Counted from the stretch's first letter, positions 8,204 through 18,900 are shown. The stretch: DNA of 64,000 nucleotides from Leptonema illini DSM 21528 (GCF_000243335.1 NZ_JH597773.1:2792983-2856982), one strand, 5' to 3'. Translations and numbers: made by a program. The notes: generated by a model from the sequence alone, not told the origin.

Positions 8204-9058
8204 CTACGGCTCCTCCAGCAGCTCGGCTTGATCCCACTCCGCTCTGAATTCATCGGGCACCGATGCCACCTGACGCCGGATCAAATTGAAGCCGCGAGCA
8301 GTCACTTCCAGTCTGGTTAATGAAATGCTTGAGAACAATCGAACATCTTCAACGAGCAACTCTTCGCCCTTCTGTAAAAGGGCATTCTGCTCCGGAGTCG
8401 GTTCACAGATCGGCACTTTAACAAGAGTATAAAGCACGTTAGCCGAACGGCGGACCTCAACGGCCGGTTGAATCGGACCAATCGGTGCATGTGAGTAGAA
8501 ACAGGAAGCTTTTTTTGAAGGGTGAAGGTGCAGCGGAATTGCTGCGACATGATCCTCCTCCAATGCATAGCTCTCAACAACAAAGCCCGGCAACTCAAGC
8601 TTCTCCACAGAATGCGAGCCTTGCAGCGACGAGGCTTCAATCAACGGAAGGCGCTCCGGGTCTGTCTCAAGAGTCATGGGACTCAGATCACCGATGTTCG
8701 TCGATGTTATGACGAATCCAGAAAAGATCCACCCTTTCTGTCCTTTCACCTCAGTTTGCATCCAGAAACCACGGCGTCCCTGGATAACCTCGACGGAAGA
8801 AGTTTGATCCAGCACCCGCCCTATCGTGTCAAAGGGAAGCGTCGTCACAATCCCTGACTGAACGCTGGCCTCACTTCGCAAATTCAGGCCCGAGGGCGTC
8901 ACCACACGAAAGTATAGCTGAGGTCGGTTATCATTCCACGTGTAAGACGAAGGCCGCTCCGCGTCACGACAACCGAACAATAGCGGTAATAGAGAAACTG
9001 CAAAGAGAAGGCCTGCCAGACTTCTGCGGAATACGGCCCTATCCCTCCAGCTTCTCAT
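8204..9058 (-). CDS. SH3-domain (SH3b) lipoprotein of the flotillin operon
   Basis: 284 residues with a signal peptide ending in LLPLLFGC (Cys30 as lipidation site). Residues about 50-115 form a bacterial SH3 domain: VVTPSGLNLRSEASVQSGIV is the usual SH3b opening and GFWMQTEVKGQKGWIFSGFV its closing strand. Such domains bind peptidoglycan or peptides. The remaining 160 residues have no recognisable domain. The start lies within the last 20 bases of the flotillin gene, so the two are translationally coupled. It is the last gene of a four-gene minus-strand unit. It probably works at the envelope with the flotillin; exact role unknown. Confidence 0.75.
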   Translation of the reverse strand: MRSWRDRAVFRRSLAGLLFAVSLLPLLFGCRDAERPSSYTWNDNRPQLYFRVVTPSGLNLRSEASVQSGIVTTLPFDTIGRVLDQTSSVEVIQGRRGFWMQTEVKGQKGWIFSGFVITSTNIGDLSPMTLETDPERLPLIEASSLQGSHSVEKLELPGFVVESYALEEDHVAAIPLHLHPSKKASCFYSHAPIGPIQPAVEVRRSANVLYTLVKVPICEPTPEQNALLQKGEELLVEDVRLFSSISLTRLEVTARGFNLIRRQVASVPDEFRAEWDQAELLEEP

Positions 9059-10592
9059 CCTTCTTCGCGCCTTTTTTCGCCGCCTCCTCGGCCACCTGCC
9101 CTAAATACTCGGGCAAATCGATACCGGCCATTCCGGCAAGATCATGCAGCGGAGGAAGGCTGCGCACAAGGCCCGAGAGAAAGTTAGCCGTCGCAGAGCC
9201 GTCAGCGGAGCCGCCGGCCGGATCCCAGACGGTGATACGGTCGATCTTGATATTCTTGATGGCCTCGACCTGCAGACGCACGATCTCTTCGAGCTTCTCG
9301 ATCAAAAGAAGCGTGGCGGCCGCCTTTGCATCGCCGCCTGTGCTTTCAACGAGCACCCTGTAGCCCTCGGCCTTGCTTTCCAGTACCTGCCTGATACCGC
9401 GCGCCTCCGCTTCGTAACGCATCAGGGTGGCGTCGGCATCGCCGCGGGCCTCACGACGTACCTTCTCGGCCTCAGCCTCGGCCTGGATCTCGATCTTCTG
9501 CCGCTCGATATTCTTGGGAACGATCTCAGAGGCGATGAGGCGCTGTTCTTCGGACTTCGCCTGCGCTCGCTGGATCTCCGCTTCGGCCTCGTAACGGGCC
9601 ACATCGCCGCGCTGTCGGGACTCAGACTCGCGCACGGCTAACTCTGCGTTGGAATCGGCAATAGCGGCTCGCGATTGGTTCTCGCCCGAGACGGCCTCGG
9701 CTTCCTGGGATTGCACATACACGCGGCGATCGGTGTCGGCCTTCTTCTTGCCTTTGTCGGCCTCGGCAAGGTTCTCGGCGACGTTGATCTCTTTCTCGCG
9801 AAGGGCCTGGGCCTCGCCGATGGCTGCCGTCGTCTCCTGTTGCTGCACGACGATACGTCGGTCGGCTTCGGCCTTTTTCTTCCCTTTCTCGGCTTCGGCG
9901 AGATTCTCGGCGACGCGAATCTCTTTGTCGCGCACCGCCTCCGCCGTTCCGATGGCTCCGATCTTGTCCTGTTCGGCGACGTCGATCTTCGCTCTGTTGA
10001 TGGCCTCGGCGGCGGCCTTTTTACCAATGCTCTCGATATAATCCGAGCTGTCCGTAATATCGGTGATGTTCACGTTGATGAGATACAGCCCGATCTTGTT
10101 CAGCTCGGGCTCGACGTTCTTTCGAATCGAGGCAAGGAAGCTCTCGCGGTCCTGATTGATCTGCTCGATGGTTAACGAGGCGACGGTGAGGCGCAGCTGG
10201 CCGAAGATGATCTCACGGGCCATATCCATGATAAGATCGGATGAAAGGCCGAGAAGGCGCTCGGCGGCGTTGTACATGATCGTCTCGTCGGTACTGATGC
10301 CGACGGTGAAGGTACTCGGCACGTTGATGCGGATGTTCTGCTGCGACAGTGCGTTCTGAAGCGGAATATTGATCGTCATCGGCGTCAGCTTGAGATAGGA
10401 ATAATCCTGTATCAACGGCAGGATCAGAGCGCCACCGCCATGAATACAGCGCGCCGATTGACCGGCGCCGACGCGACCGTAGACGACAAGGATCATATCA
10501 GAGGGGCAGCGACGATATCTCGATGCGAGAAAAACGGTCGTTGTGATAAAAAGCAGTACTCCGGCTATAACCAATAAGATCCAGTAATTCAT
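9039..10592 (-). CDS. Flotillin-family SPFH/band 7 membrane protein
   Basis: 517 residues: an N-terminal membrane helix (WILLVIAGVLLFITTTVFLA), an SPFH domain (residues about 35-200, with YLKLTPMTINIPLQNALSQQ and the region ending in LINVNITDITDSSDYIESIG), then a long Ala/Glu/Lys/Arg-rich coiled coil containing near-repeated segments (VAENLAEAEKGKKKAEADRR and VAENLAEADKGKKKADTDRR), and a C-terminal region rich in aliphatic residues. Flotillins (FloT/YuaG, YqiK) scaffold membrane microdomains. It directly follows an NfeD-like gene with ATGA overlap, the usual bacterial partnership. The near-repeats suggest an internal duplication. Confidence 0.9.
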   Translation of the reverse strand: MNYWILLVIAGVLLFITTTVFLASRYRRCPSDMILVVYGRVGAGQSARCIHGGGALILPLIQDYSYLKLTPMTINIPLQNALSQQNIRINVPSTFTVGISTDETIMYNAAERLLGLSSDLIMDMAREIIFGQLRLTVASLTIEQINQDRESFLASIRKNVEPELNKIGLYLINVNITDITDSSDYIESIGKKAAAEAINRAKIDVAEQDKIGAIGTAEAVRDKEIRVAENLAEAEKGKKKAEADRRIVVQQQETTAAIGEAQALREKEINVAENLAEADKGKKKADTDRRVYVQSQEAEAVSGENQSRAAIADSNAELAVRESESRQRGDVARYEAEAEIQRAQAKSEEQRLIASEIVPKNIERQKIEIQAEAEAEKVRREARGDADATLMRYEAEARGIRQVLESKAEGYRVLVESTGGDAKAAATLLLIEKLEEIVRLQVEAIKNIKIDRITVWDPAGGSADGSATANFLSGLVRSLPPLHDLAGMAGIDLPEYLGQVAEEAAKKGAKKDEKLEG

Positions 10593-11206
10593 CCCTTTTT
10601 CTCCTCGACTCTTTCCACCAGAAAACGTCCGCCTGCAAGCAGACGCACGACGCGAACCGACGCCCCGGTGGGAATGGCGTCATTGGATTCATGTACGGCC
10701 TCGCAGATACGACGCCGCGATCCGACGACGACCTCGATCTGTCCCGTCTCTGCCTTCGGAATCTGCAGATAGACGGTGGCTAACGTGCCGACGGCGGTCG
10801 ACATATCGGCATTGCCTTTTGACTGAAGCGAAAACATACCCTGAAAGATATAGGCGACAATCCGCACGGCGATGATGCCGGCGCCGACAGCGACGCCGAT
10901 CGACATATAGGCCGGGAACGCACTCTGCCGGTGCATGGCAAGGCCGGCAAGACCCGATATCATAAAGAACGTCGATAACGTCTGCAGCGACAGGTATCTG
11001 AAGCTGCTATCGGAATCATGAGGTCCGTGATCCGACAGGCCCGCATCGGCGTCCAGATCGGCATCAAGCCCCATATCAAGATCGCCCTGTTCTGCGCCGG
11101 CAAATCCGATGAACTGAAGAATCGTCTGTATAACGAAAACCGTTCCACCAATTACGGCGCAGAAGAGAAAAACTGCATCAAGGCCCGTTTCGAGACTTTC
11201 AAACAT
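10589..11206 (-). CDS. NfeD-like membrane protein, flotillin partner
   Basis: 205 residues. A first helix (VFLFCAVIGGTVFVIQTILQ), an acidic Asp/Leu loop (residues about 40-68), two more helices (STFFMISGLAGLAM and MSIGVAVGAGIIAVRIVAYI), then a C-terminal OB-fold-like beta domain (GTLATVYLQIPKAETGQIEV...GASVRVVRLLAGGRFLVERV). This is the YuaF/YqiJ/NfeD layout. Its stop overlaps the flotillin start (ATGA) and it starts 9 bases after the coiled-coil protein gene. It probably anchors or regulates the flotillin assembly. Confidence 0.8.
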   Translation of the reverse strand: MFESLETGLDAVFLFCAVIGGTVFVIQTILQFIGFAGAEQGDLDMGLDADLDADAGLSDHGPHDSDSSFRYLSLQTLSTFFMISGLAGLAMHRQSAFPAYMSIGVAVGAGIIAVRIVAYIFQGMFSLQSKGNADMSTAVGTLATVYLQIPKAETGQIEVVVGSRRRICEAVHESNDAIPTGASVRVVRLLAGGRFLVERVEEKKG

Positions 11207-11215
11207 GCGTTCTTT

Positions 11216-12253
11216 TCACTTCGGAACATGGCGCTCGAAAAAGCGCGTTCCGCTCTTGTTCCAGAAGTCTATCAGGCGGCTGCGGTTCTGATTGAGCTGA
11301 TTCATCATGTTATTGTAACGCTGGCTGGCGTCGTTCACTTCTTTCACCTTTGCGTTATACAGGTCCACATCCTTCTGAGTGCGCTCGCTCTGCTTTTTCG
11401 CTTCAAAGGCTCTCTTAATATCTTCGAATTGTTCCTGCTTTGACTGGAATTCCGATACGATCTTCAGATGTTCTTCGGCCTCTTTATTCGCGAATTCCAG
11501 ATACTCTTCACATGCATCAAGAAGCGAATCGTCTCCGTTGTAATCGTCGATATCATCCAGCAGATCAAGGCCTTTATCGGTCGTCTTTGCAAGGGCGAGA
11601 CGGTTCTGCTCGAACTTACCCATATCCTGCTTGTTAAGAGCATCGAGTAGATAAAGCTCCTGCTTGTAGCTCTTGAAGAAGATCAGATAGACCTGATTGT
11701 AGTGCGCCATCACCTCGCCGGCTTTTTTTAGATTCTTTGAAACCTCGCTTTCCGTATAAATCAGTTTGATATTATGCTTCGAGGCGTACTCTTCTTCGGC
11801 CTTGCGGAACGCCTCGGCGGCCTCGTTCATCTTCACGTTCGCCTTTTCTTTGGCAAGCAGGTAGGCCTCCATCGCGTCGTATGACTGCTCGGCCACCTCT
11901 TCCATATCGACGATCTTGCCGTAGTCTTCGGTGAGGATGATATGCAGCGTCGTCAGATAATGCACAAGAGAGTCGCGAAAGGTCGTGTCACCGTCGAATC
12001 CGGGCTGGCGTGCCGTTGCCGCGCGCACGGTGGCGACGTTCTGAATTAAAGAGCGGCGCTTGTTCTCCACCTGAACGGCGTTTTTGCTATGCGCCGCTGA
12101 CCGAATGTAATCCCACATATCAATGGGTATCTTCTCAGTCGGCTTCGATATCTTCTCCATGTACGTGAGCGCCTCCCGTCCCGAACGAGCCTGGATCGAC
12201 GCTGCAACGAGCATCACACATGCGATGGCGATGCCTTTTAACGCTTTATTCAT
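11216..12253 (-). CDS. Exported coiled-coil protein at head of flotillin operon
   Basis: 345 residues with a cleavable signal peptide (MNKALKGIAIACVMLVAASI, then QARS). The rest is almost entirely helical, Lys/Glu/Ala/Asn-rich sequence typical of coiled coils, for example AYLLAKEKANVKMNEAAEAF and EDIKRAFEAKKQSERTQKDV. No catalytic motif or known domain was recognised. It is the first gene of the unit with the NfeD-like, flotillin and SH3 genes, with 9 bases to the next gene, so it probably acts with them in the periplasm. It starts 75 bases downstream of prc, close enough for read-through. Confidence 0.65.
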   Translation of the reverse strand: MNKALKGIAIACVMLVAASIQARSGREALTYMEKISKPTEKIPIDMWDYIRSAAHSKNAVQVENKRRSLIQNVATVRAATARQPGFDGDTTFRDSLVHYLTTLHIILTEDYGKIVDMEEVAEQSYDAMEAYLLAKEKANVKMNEAAEAFRKAEEEYASKHNIKLIYTESEVSKNLKKAGEVMAHYNQVYLIFFKSYKQELYLLDALNKQDMGKFEQNRLALAKTTDKGLDLLDDIDDYNGDDSLLDACEEYLEFANKEAEEHLKIVSEFQSKQEQFEDIKRAFEAKKQSERTQKDVDLYNAKVKEVNDASQRYNNMMNQLNQNRSRLIDFWNKSGTRFFERHVPK

Positions 12254-12328
12254 AATGTTCCTTCCCTGAAATAGAATTGTTTAGATTTTTTCTGTGAGTA
12301 TGGGGCTCTTCCGTTTCACGGGCCGATT

Positions 12329-14452
12329 CTACAGCCAGTCGTCCATAATCCTGTAGCCTTCTTCGATATAAAGATCTCTTTCAATTCGCTCTCGCTGAAA
12401 GTCGTTCATCTCTTTGCGATACGGATCCATCTTCTCGATATCAAGCTCCGCCCTGTCGACGACGACGGTGTACTCTGAACTCTTCTCGAAAAGAACGGCA
12501 TCCATGGCCTCAAAATCCTTCCATTGGCCCTGCATCTTTTCAAAGAAGGCCTGAGGCTCAAGCGAGAAGCGTTCAACGGGAGCAAAGGCCGGGGCCAGAC
12601 GCTCTGCGATCTGCGTCATACGCCCGAACCTTCCGTCTGACATTCGGTTACGGCTTTTGCGCAGAAGCTTTGAACGAGGAAGCTCGCCCGATTTTTCAAC
12701 CGCGATCTTTCTATCAATACTGTCGCTTTCAAGGGCGGACGGATAACCTGCCTCTCCGCTCTGCTCTGTCGGGGCGACGGGTTCGGGCAGAACGATGTCG
12801 GGTTCGACGCCTCTGCGCTGATGACTCGTGCCCTCAAGATTATAATACACGTTCACCGTCAGCTTCAGAGAATCTATATTCAACTGACTCCAGAGTTGAG
12901 GCCGATTCAGAATACGATCGTCGAGCGTGAGCGGAAGTACGACCTGCGACGTCGCCTTGCCAAATGTGGTATTGCCCACGATAAGGGCGCGGTCATAATC
13001 TCGCAAGATCTGCGCGAAGAATTCCGATGCCGAGGCGCTCTGACCATTCACGAGAAGAATGAGCGGGCCGTCATAGACCGTTCCGCGGCTCGGATCTTTT
13101 AAAAGACGCGGTCTTCCCTCTCTCTGTCTTTCGACCATAAACGGACCGGAGTCGATAAAAAGCCCGGCAAGATTTAACGCCTCCTGTACCGAGCCGCCTC
13201 CGTTGCCGCGAAGATCAAGGATCAGGCCCTGCATACCGTCACGCTTCAGCTTCAGGATCTCGCGGGCGACGTCGTCGGCAAAGGCCGGAGCATCGGGGGA
13301 ATCCCAGTTAGCATAAAACGAGGGTAGATAGATATAGCCGACACGACTCGATCCCTTTAACAGAAAACCGTTAACCGCATTGCGCTCGCTTCTTGCCTTC
13401 TGCTTGCGCAGCGACACTCGGTCGGTCGAACCGTCCGCTCTGCGCACCGTAAGCGTCATCTGCATGGATCGCGGATGCGAGAGCTGCTCATCGGCCTCAT
13501 CAAGACTGAGATCGGCGAAGTGAACCTGTCTGACGCCGGCTGGCTCCTGTAGCTCGGCAAGCAGAAGCACGTCCTGCTTGCGCAGCTTACCTGAACGATC
13601 GGCCGCTCCGCCTGGGATCAGGCGTTCGATGCGGATCTCGCCGCCCGTGCTGCGTGAGATCGTGAAGCCATAGGTCATGGCTCGCGCCGATAACGACTCT
13701 TCCATCATCTTGCGATCCGACATACTGAAGAACGCCGTATGCGGATCATACTGCGAGCTGATGATGTTCAAGAAAAGAGAACTGAGCGACTTCTCAAACC
13801 CATCGGGATGTTCGAGTTTACGTTGAATTCGCGCCAGCTCACGCTTGCGGGCGATGGCGAGGTACGATTCCCCCTTCTTATCAAGCAGCGCCTGAAATTC
13901 CGCCACAGTCGCATCGGGCTTTTCGAAAAACGCCTGTAAAAGCATGCGATGGCGTAGCAGCTTCTTCCAGCGTTCGCGTCGTTCGGTCGGCGTTTTTGTG
14001 TACGACGGATCGGAACCCGAATGAAACTCCACCCAGGCCGGCCATTCGTTGATCTTCTCGTTATGCAGAAGCGGATCAGCCTGCATCTGCAGCAACCTTT
14101 CGCGAAGCGTGATTACGGTAGCATCGAAAAAAACGACATCACCGCTCAGAAGGCCGTCCACTCGGAGGGGGATGGACATCAGTCGGTCCACATCGTCTTT
14201 CATTAGAAAGAAGCCCGACGAATCGACGGCGGCGAGAAAGTCCCGCTTCACCAGGTCGGGCTTGACGATGGTGCGAGCATCGGCCGGCGTTCGAATATGA
14301 TAACGCTCAAGCAGGGCAAACATCGTAGCGGCACGTCCGGGAATCCCGGTCTGCCCGGCCGGAGAGGCCATTACAGACGCCGTCACGAAAACGGGCAGCA
14401 AGATTAACAGATAAGCGATACGACTGGCTCTGTGCCTCAGCATAGAAATCAT
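12329..14452 (-). CDS. prc: Tail-specific (C-terminal processing) protease Prc
   Basis: 707 residues, close to the length of E. coli Tsp/Prc. Signal peptide (YLLILLPVFVTASVMASPAG), N-terminal helical region with HTAFFS, a PDZ domain (residues about 240-345, GFTISRSTGGEIRIERLIPG), then an S41 peptidase core: VGYIYLPSFYAN, GLILDLRGNGGG, the catalytic Ser in LVNGQSASASEFFAQILRDY, and the catalytic Lys in TTFGKATSQVVLPL. The C-terminal 150 residues match the DUF3340-type extension. It degrades or trims periplasmic proteins from their C-termini. A sigma-70-like promoter lies just upstream, in the gap to the divergent tolC-like gene. Confidence 0.93.
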   Translation of the reverse strand: MISMLRHRASRIAYLLILLPVFVTASVMASPAGQTGIPGRAATMFALLERYHIRTPADARTIVKPDLVKRDFLAAVDSSGFFLMKDDVDRLMSIPLRVDGLLSGDVVFFDATVITLRERLLQMQADPLLHNEKINEWPAWVEFHSGSDPSYTKTPTERRERWKKLLRHRMLLQAFFEKPDATVAEFQALLDKKGESYLAIARKRELARIQRKLEHPDGFEKSLSSLFLNIISSQYDPHTAFFSMSDRKMMEESLSARAMTYGFTISRSTGGEIRIERLIPGGAADRSGKLRKQDVLLLAELQEPAGVRQVHFADLSLDEADEQLSHPRSMQMTLTVRRADGSTDRVSLRKQKARSERNAVNGFLLKGSSRVGYIYLPSFYANWDSPDAPAFADDVAREILKLKRDGMQGLILDLRGNGGGSVQEALNLAGLFIDSGPFMVERQREGRPRLLKDPSRGTVYDGPLILLVNGQSASASEFFAQILRDYDRALIVGNTTFGKATSQVVLPLTLDDRILNRPQLWSQLNIDSLKLTVNVYYNLEGTSHQRRGVEPDIVLPEPVAPTEQSGEAGYPSALESDSIDRKIAVEKSGELPRSKLLRKSRNRMSDGRFGRMTQIAERLAPAFAPVERFSLEPQAFFEKMQGQWKDFEAMDAVLFEKSSEYTVVVDRAELDIEKMDPYRKEMNDFQRERIERDLYIEEGYRIMDDWL

Positions 14453-14462
14453 TCCTGACGCT

Positions 14463-14490
14463 CTTATATAAGTATGCCGATGTCGTTCAA
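14463..14490 (-). promoter_or_regulatory. Putative sigma-70 promoter of prc
   Basis: On the minus strand TTGAAC and TATAAG are separated by 16 bases, with TATAAG ending 11 bases before the prc ATG at 14452. That leaves a very short leader, so transcription may start at or close to the start codon. Recognised by eye only. Confidence 0.4.
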
Positions 14491-14600
14491 CTGTTTTTTT
14501 CTATGCCCGTCGCTTATGGCTCCAGAGAAGCTCGCAAGCCTTCGGCCATAAGGGACAAATGACCCATTGCACGATTCCACTTCTGTGATACATTACCCCC

Positions 14601-15929
14601 ATGTTCTCACGTTTCATGCCGCAGATTTTGCGAGGCGGTCTCATCTTACTGATCTGGCCGGCCCTGATCCTGGCGAAGGAAGATGCGCCGGCACTTCTGC
14701 GCTATCGGGACGCCCTTCAACTCTCAGAGCAGAGCCCCGACGTTCATATCCAGGCCCTGCGCGTCCAGCGAGAGAAGAAGCAGCAGGAACAGGCCTCGAC
14801 GCTGCTGCCGGCCGCTCCTGAGCTTGACCTGAGCTATGAACGCAGCCGCACACAGTACCCGGCCGGCTACTTCGACACGGTTCCGACCGAAGAACGCATG
14901 CAGGGACGCTCCTACGAAGTCGGAGTACGGCAGCAGATCGACGTATCGGGCAGTCGCAGCAGCCTGCGCAAAGAAGCAGAGCATCGCACATCGCTGGCCG
15001 AACACATGTTGCGCCTCGAAAAACTTCAGGCGCGAAGCCGCCTGCGAGAGGCCTATCTGGGCATATCGATTCATGGCCATATGAGCGAGCATCTTGACGA
15101 ACATACGAAACGCTTCACCAGATTAAAGGCCGCCTTTGGCGAGGGCTACTTCGATCGTCGGCTCGGCGCCTACACATCGTCGGCCCTTGATATGGGCATC
15201 GCCTCGCTTCAGGCCGATTATATCGACAGCCAGACGTCATATCGCAATTCCACTCTCGCTCTTCGCAAAGAGTTGGGGTTAACGCACGAGGATTCCCTCG
15301 TCGTCGAAGACTTTTCAAAGATACCGCTTCCCGAATTAAGAGATGAGGCTCAATTGATAGAGAAGGCTCGTGCAGGGTTGCCGGTACTGCTCGGACGCGA
15401 TCGCATCGCCATGGCGCAGGCCGCCGAAGAGATGGCCTCGCGAAAGATCTTTCCCTTTGTGGAGCTTTTCGCCGCTACGGGAAAAAGAGATCTCGGAAAT
15501 TACAGCTCGCCCACCTTTCAGAATAACGCACCGGAACGCGAGAACTTCTGGAAGTTCGGCGTTCGCATACCGCTCGGCATCTTCGGGCCCGAACGATTCG
15601 GATCAGACGTGGCCGCCGCCGACAGACAGATCGCCGAAGAAGAGCTAAAACGATTCGAACAGCGCCTTGACCTGCTTGTTAAACAGGAGATCGCCCTTTA
15701 CAGAGGCGAGAAGGCAAGCTACGAGCGATTGTATCGCACATTCGTCAAGAGCGAGCCGTTGACGCAGGCGCTTGAGGCGGCGCTTGTGTCTCGCCGTATA
15801 ACCTACTTTGAATTCTGGGGCGAACACGAACGCCTTCACGATATCCTGATCCGCATGGGAGAGGCCCGTCTGAAAGCGGCCGCAGCCCTCGGTCGCCTTG
15901 AAATACTCGTCGGAGAGGAGCTCGAATAA
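14601..15929 (+). CDS. TolC/CzcC-family outer membrane efflux protein
   Basis: 442 residues with an N-terminal signal sequence (GGLILLIWPALILAKEDAPA). The body has the long alternating helices of the outer membrane efflux (OEP) family, for example LSEQSPDVHIQALRVQREKK in the first repeat and a second repeat from about residue 230. The motif GVRIPLGIFGPERFGSDVAA matches the conserved GVRIPLPLF region of CzcC-type proteins. It would form the outer membrane channel for the RND pump that starts 3 bases after its stop codon. No adaptor gene lies between them, which is unusual. Confidence 0.85.
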   Translation: MFSRFMPQILRGGLILLIWPALILAKEDAPALLRYRDALQLSEQSPDVHIQALRVQREKKQQEQASTLLPAAPELDLSYERSRTQYPAGYFDTVPTEERMQGRSYEVGVRQQIDVSGSRSSLRKEAEHRTSLAEHMLRLEKLQARSRLREAYLGISIHGHMSEHLDEHTKRFTRLKAAFGEGYFDRRLGAYTSSALDMGIASLQADYIDSQTSYRNSTLALRKELGLTHEDSLVVEDFSKIPLPELRDEAQLIEKARAGLPVLLGRDRIAMAQAAEEMASRKIFPFVELFAATGKRDLGNYSSPTFQNNAPERENFWKFGVRIPLGIFGPERFGSDVAAADRQIAEEELKRFEQRLDLLVKQEIALYRGEKASYERLYRTFVKSEPLTQALEAALVSRRITYFEFWGEHERLHDILIRMGEARLKAAAALGRLEILVGEELE

Positions 15930-15931
15930 TC

Positions 15932-18900
15932 ATGTTACATCGCCTGCAGACCTTTGCCATGAAGAACCCTCTCTGGGTTCTCTTTCTTGTCCTCCTTTTC
16001 ATTCTCTTCGGAGCGAATGCCATCACGAAGCTACCCGTCGATGCCGTACCTGATATTACGGGCATACAGGTAATGGTACAGACGAAAACGGGCGCCATGG
16101 ACCCCGAACAGAGCGAGGCCCTCGTTACTTATCCGATCGAGGTGGAGCTTGCCGGAATTCAGGATGTGCGCGAGATTCGTTCGATCACGAAATACGGGCT
16201 GTCCCTTGTCACGATCGTCTTTGAAGATCACGCCGATCTCTATCTTTCGCGTCAGCTCATCGCCGAACGCCTGCAGGGACTTCAGGGATCGTTACCCGAC
16301 GGCATTGATCCGAAGCTCGGCCCGATCAGCACCGGACTCGGTGAGGTCTTCATGTATGCCGTAAAGGCTACACCGGGTACGCCGCTTGCGTCGATGCAAG
16401 TTGAAGACCGGCTGCGTTATCTGCGCACCGTGCAGGACTGGGTAATCCGGCCGGCAATGAAGACCGTGCCCGGTGTAGCCGAAGTCGACTCCAACGGCGG
16501 TTACCTGAAAGGCGTTTTTATCGAGTTTCATCCCGATCGCATGCGTCAGAACGGAATCGGGCCGGCAACGCTTGCCGACGCATTGCAGAACGTCGGATTG
16601 AACTCAGGCGGGGGTTATATTGAGCCCGACATGCGCCGCGTGCTTGTTCGATCCGATGCGCGCTTTCGTACGATTGATGAGATCCGGCATTATCCGATAC
16701 GTCCTTATGCGGTCGGGCCGACGCCGCGTCTCGACGAATTGGCTGACGTGCGTGACGGATCGCTCCCCCGCGTCGGAGCGGCCACAGAGAACGGCGAAGA
16801 GACCGTACTCGGCACGGTGCTCATGCGTATCGGAGCAAACAGCCGCGATGTTGCGCGGGAAAGCGAAACAAAGCTGTCGACGATTCCGCTGCCCGAAGAT
16901 GTTCAGGTTGAAATCCTTTATTCAAGAACCGAGCTTGTTAACGCTACGGTAGCCACCGTCGAGAAAAACCTCGTTGAAGGCGGCATCCTCGTCATCGTGA
17001 TTCTGCTTCTGCTCCTGGGCAACCTTCGCGCCGCCATCATCGTCAGCCTTGCCATTCCGCTTTCTATGCTCATCGCTCTGATGGGCATGGAAGAGATGGG
17101 CATCAGCGCGAATCTCATGAGCCTCGGCGCCGTCGACTTCGGGCTTATCGTCGACGGGGCGGTCGTCATGATCGAGAATATCGTGCGCAAGATGGAGGAA
17201 GATCCTGATCGATTGCGCCGCGAAGGTAAGTTCACGATTATCGCCGACGCCTTAAGAGAGGTCACCGCTCCTGTCGTTACCGGAGTGCTGATCATCATCG
17301 TCGTCTACATTCCCATCCTCGGGTTAACAGGTGTAGAAGGGAAGATGTTCCGTCCGATGGCCATCACCGTACTGCTTGCCCTTGCCGCTTCTCTTGTGCT
17401 TGCCCTTTTCGTCATGCCCGTTCTCGCTCTGCTGTTTCTGAAAGAGCCGAAGCATACGCAGAGCAAGCTCACCGAATGGATTCATCGTCTTTATACGCCC
17501 GTTCTGAACTTCAGTCTGCGTCGTGGCCGGATTCTTACCGGAGCATCGCTCGGGCTCTTTGTGATTTCGCTCTTTATTTTTTCCAGACTGGGAAGCGAAT
17601 TCCTGCCCGATCTCGACGAACAGGATCTTGTCGTCGGTATGGTTCGCAGCCCCGACATCTCGCTCACCGAAATGGTAAAGCGACAGGAACACGCCGAAAA
17701 GGTTATCCGTGAGTTTGAAGAGGTCGAAACGGTCTTCTCACGCATCGGAACGCCCGAATCGGCGACCGATCCGATGGGCATCAATTTCGCCGACTGCTTT
17801 ATTATTCTAAAGAAGGATCGCGACGCCTGGCCCGTTATTGAAGAGCTCGGACGCCGCCGCACCAAGAACGAGCTCTTTGACGCCATCAGCAAACGCCTCA
17901 GCCTGGAAGAGGATCTTGCAGGCGACGAATACTCGCCCACACAGCCCATCGCCATGCGCTTCAACGAGATGCTCGAAGGATCGCGCGCCGACGCCTCGCT
18001 GCGTATCTTCGGCCCCGATCTGAGCAAGCTGATGGAGTATGTGCAGATCGCCGAAGAAGCGCTCTCGCCCGAACAGATGCCGCAGGTGCGCGAGGTCGGT
18101 CAGGATGAGCTCTCGGCGCTGCGTCGCACTCCTCTACTCGACTTCAAACCCGATCCCGAGAAGATGAACCGCTGGGGCCTCAACTCGCGCGACATTCACG
18201 TCGGCTTTCAATATGCGATGGCAGGAGAAGAGATCGGTTCTTTTTATGAAAAGGATCGCCGATTTCCGATCGTGCTGCGCATGCAGGATCGCTGGCGCGA
18301 GAACATAGGCCTGGCCTCGCGTTTTCCTCTCGATCTACCAGAAGGAGGCGTCATCGGATTTCGCGACGTCGCCAGCTTTCAGTTCACCGATCAGGTTTCG
18401 ACCATCTCGCGCATCGACTCCCGTCGTTATGCAGGGTTATCCATCTATCTGGAAGACCGGGATCTCGAAGGTTTTATTAAGAAGGCCGACGCCGACCTGC
18501 GAAGCAAGCTCAATCTGCCGAAAGAGTATCACATTGAATGGGCAGGGCAGTACAAGAACCTTGAACGGGCACGCAATCGCATGCTCATCATCATTCCGTT
18601 CACGTTCTTTCTCATCTTCATTTTGCTGCTACAGAACGTGAAGGATCTACTGCAAACGCTGCTGATCCTCGTCGGTATTCCACTCGCCACCACCGGAGGC
18701 ATTCTGCTTCTCTGGATGCGCGGCATCACGTTCAGCGTATCGGCCACAGTCGGATTGATCGCACTCTCGGGTATCGCCGTCCTGAACGGCACCGTCCTTG
18801 TGAACTTCTTCAATCAGCTGCGCAAAGAGGGCTATGAGCTTTACGAGGCCGTGCATCATGGCACGCTCACACGACTGCGCCCGGTGCTCATGACGGCCCT

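Noticed and set aside
9675-10175. Long antisense open frame (166 residues, hydrophobic-looking) inside the flotillin gene
   Set aside because: It is the complement of the Ala/Glu-rich coiled coil, has no ribosome binding site, and the flotillin frame is fully supported by domain motifs.
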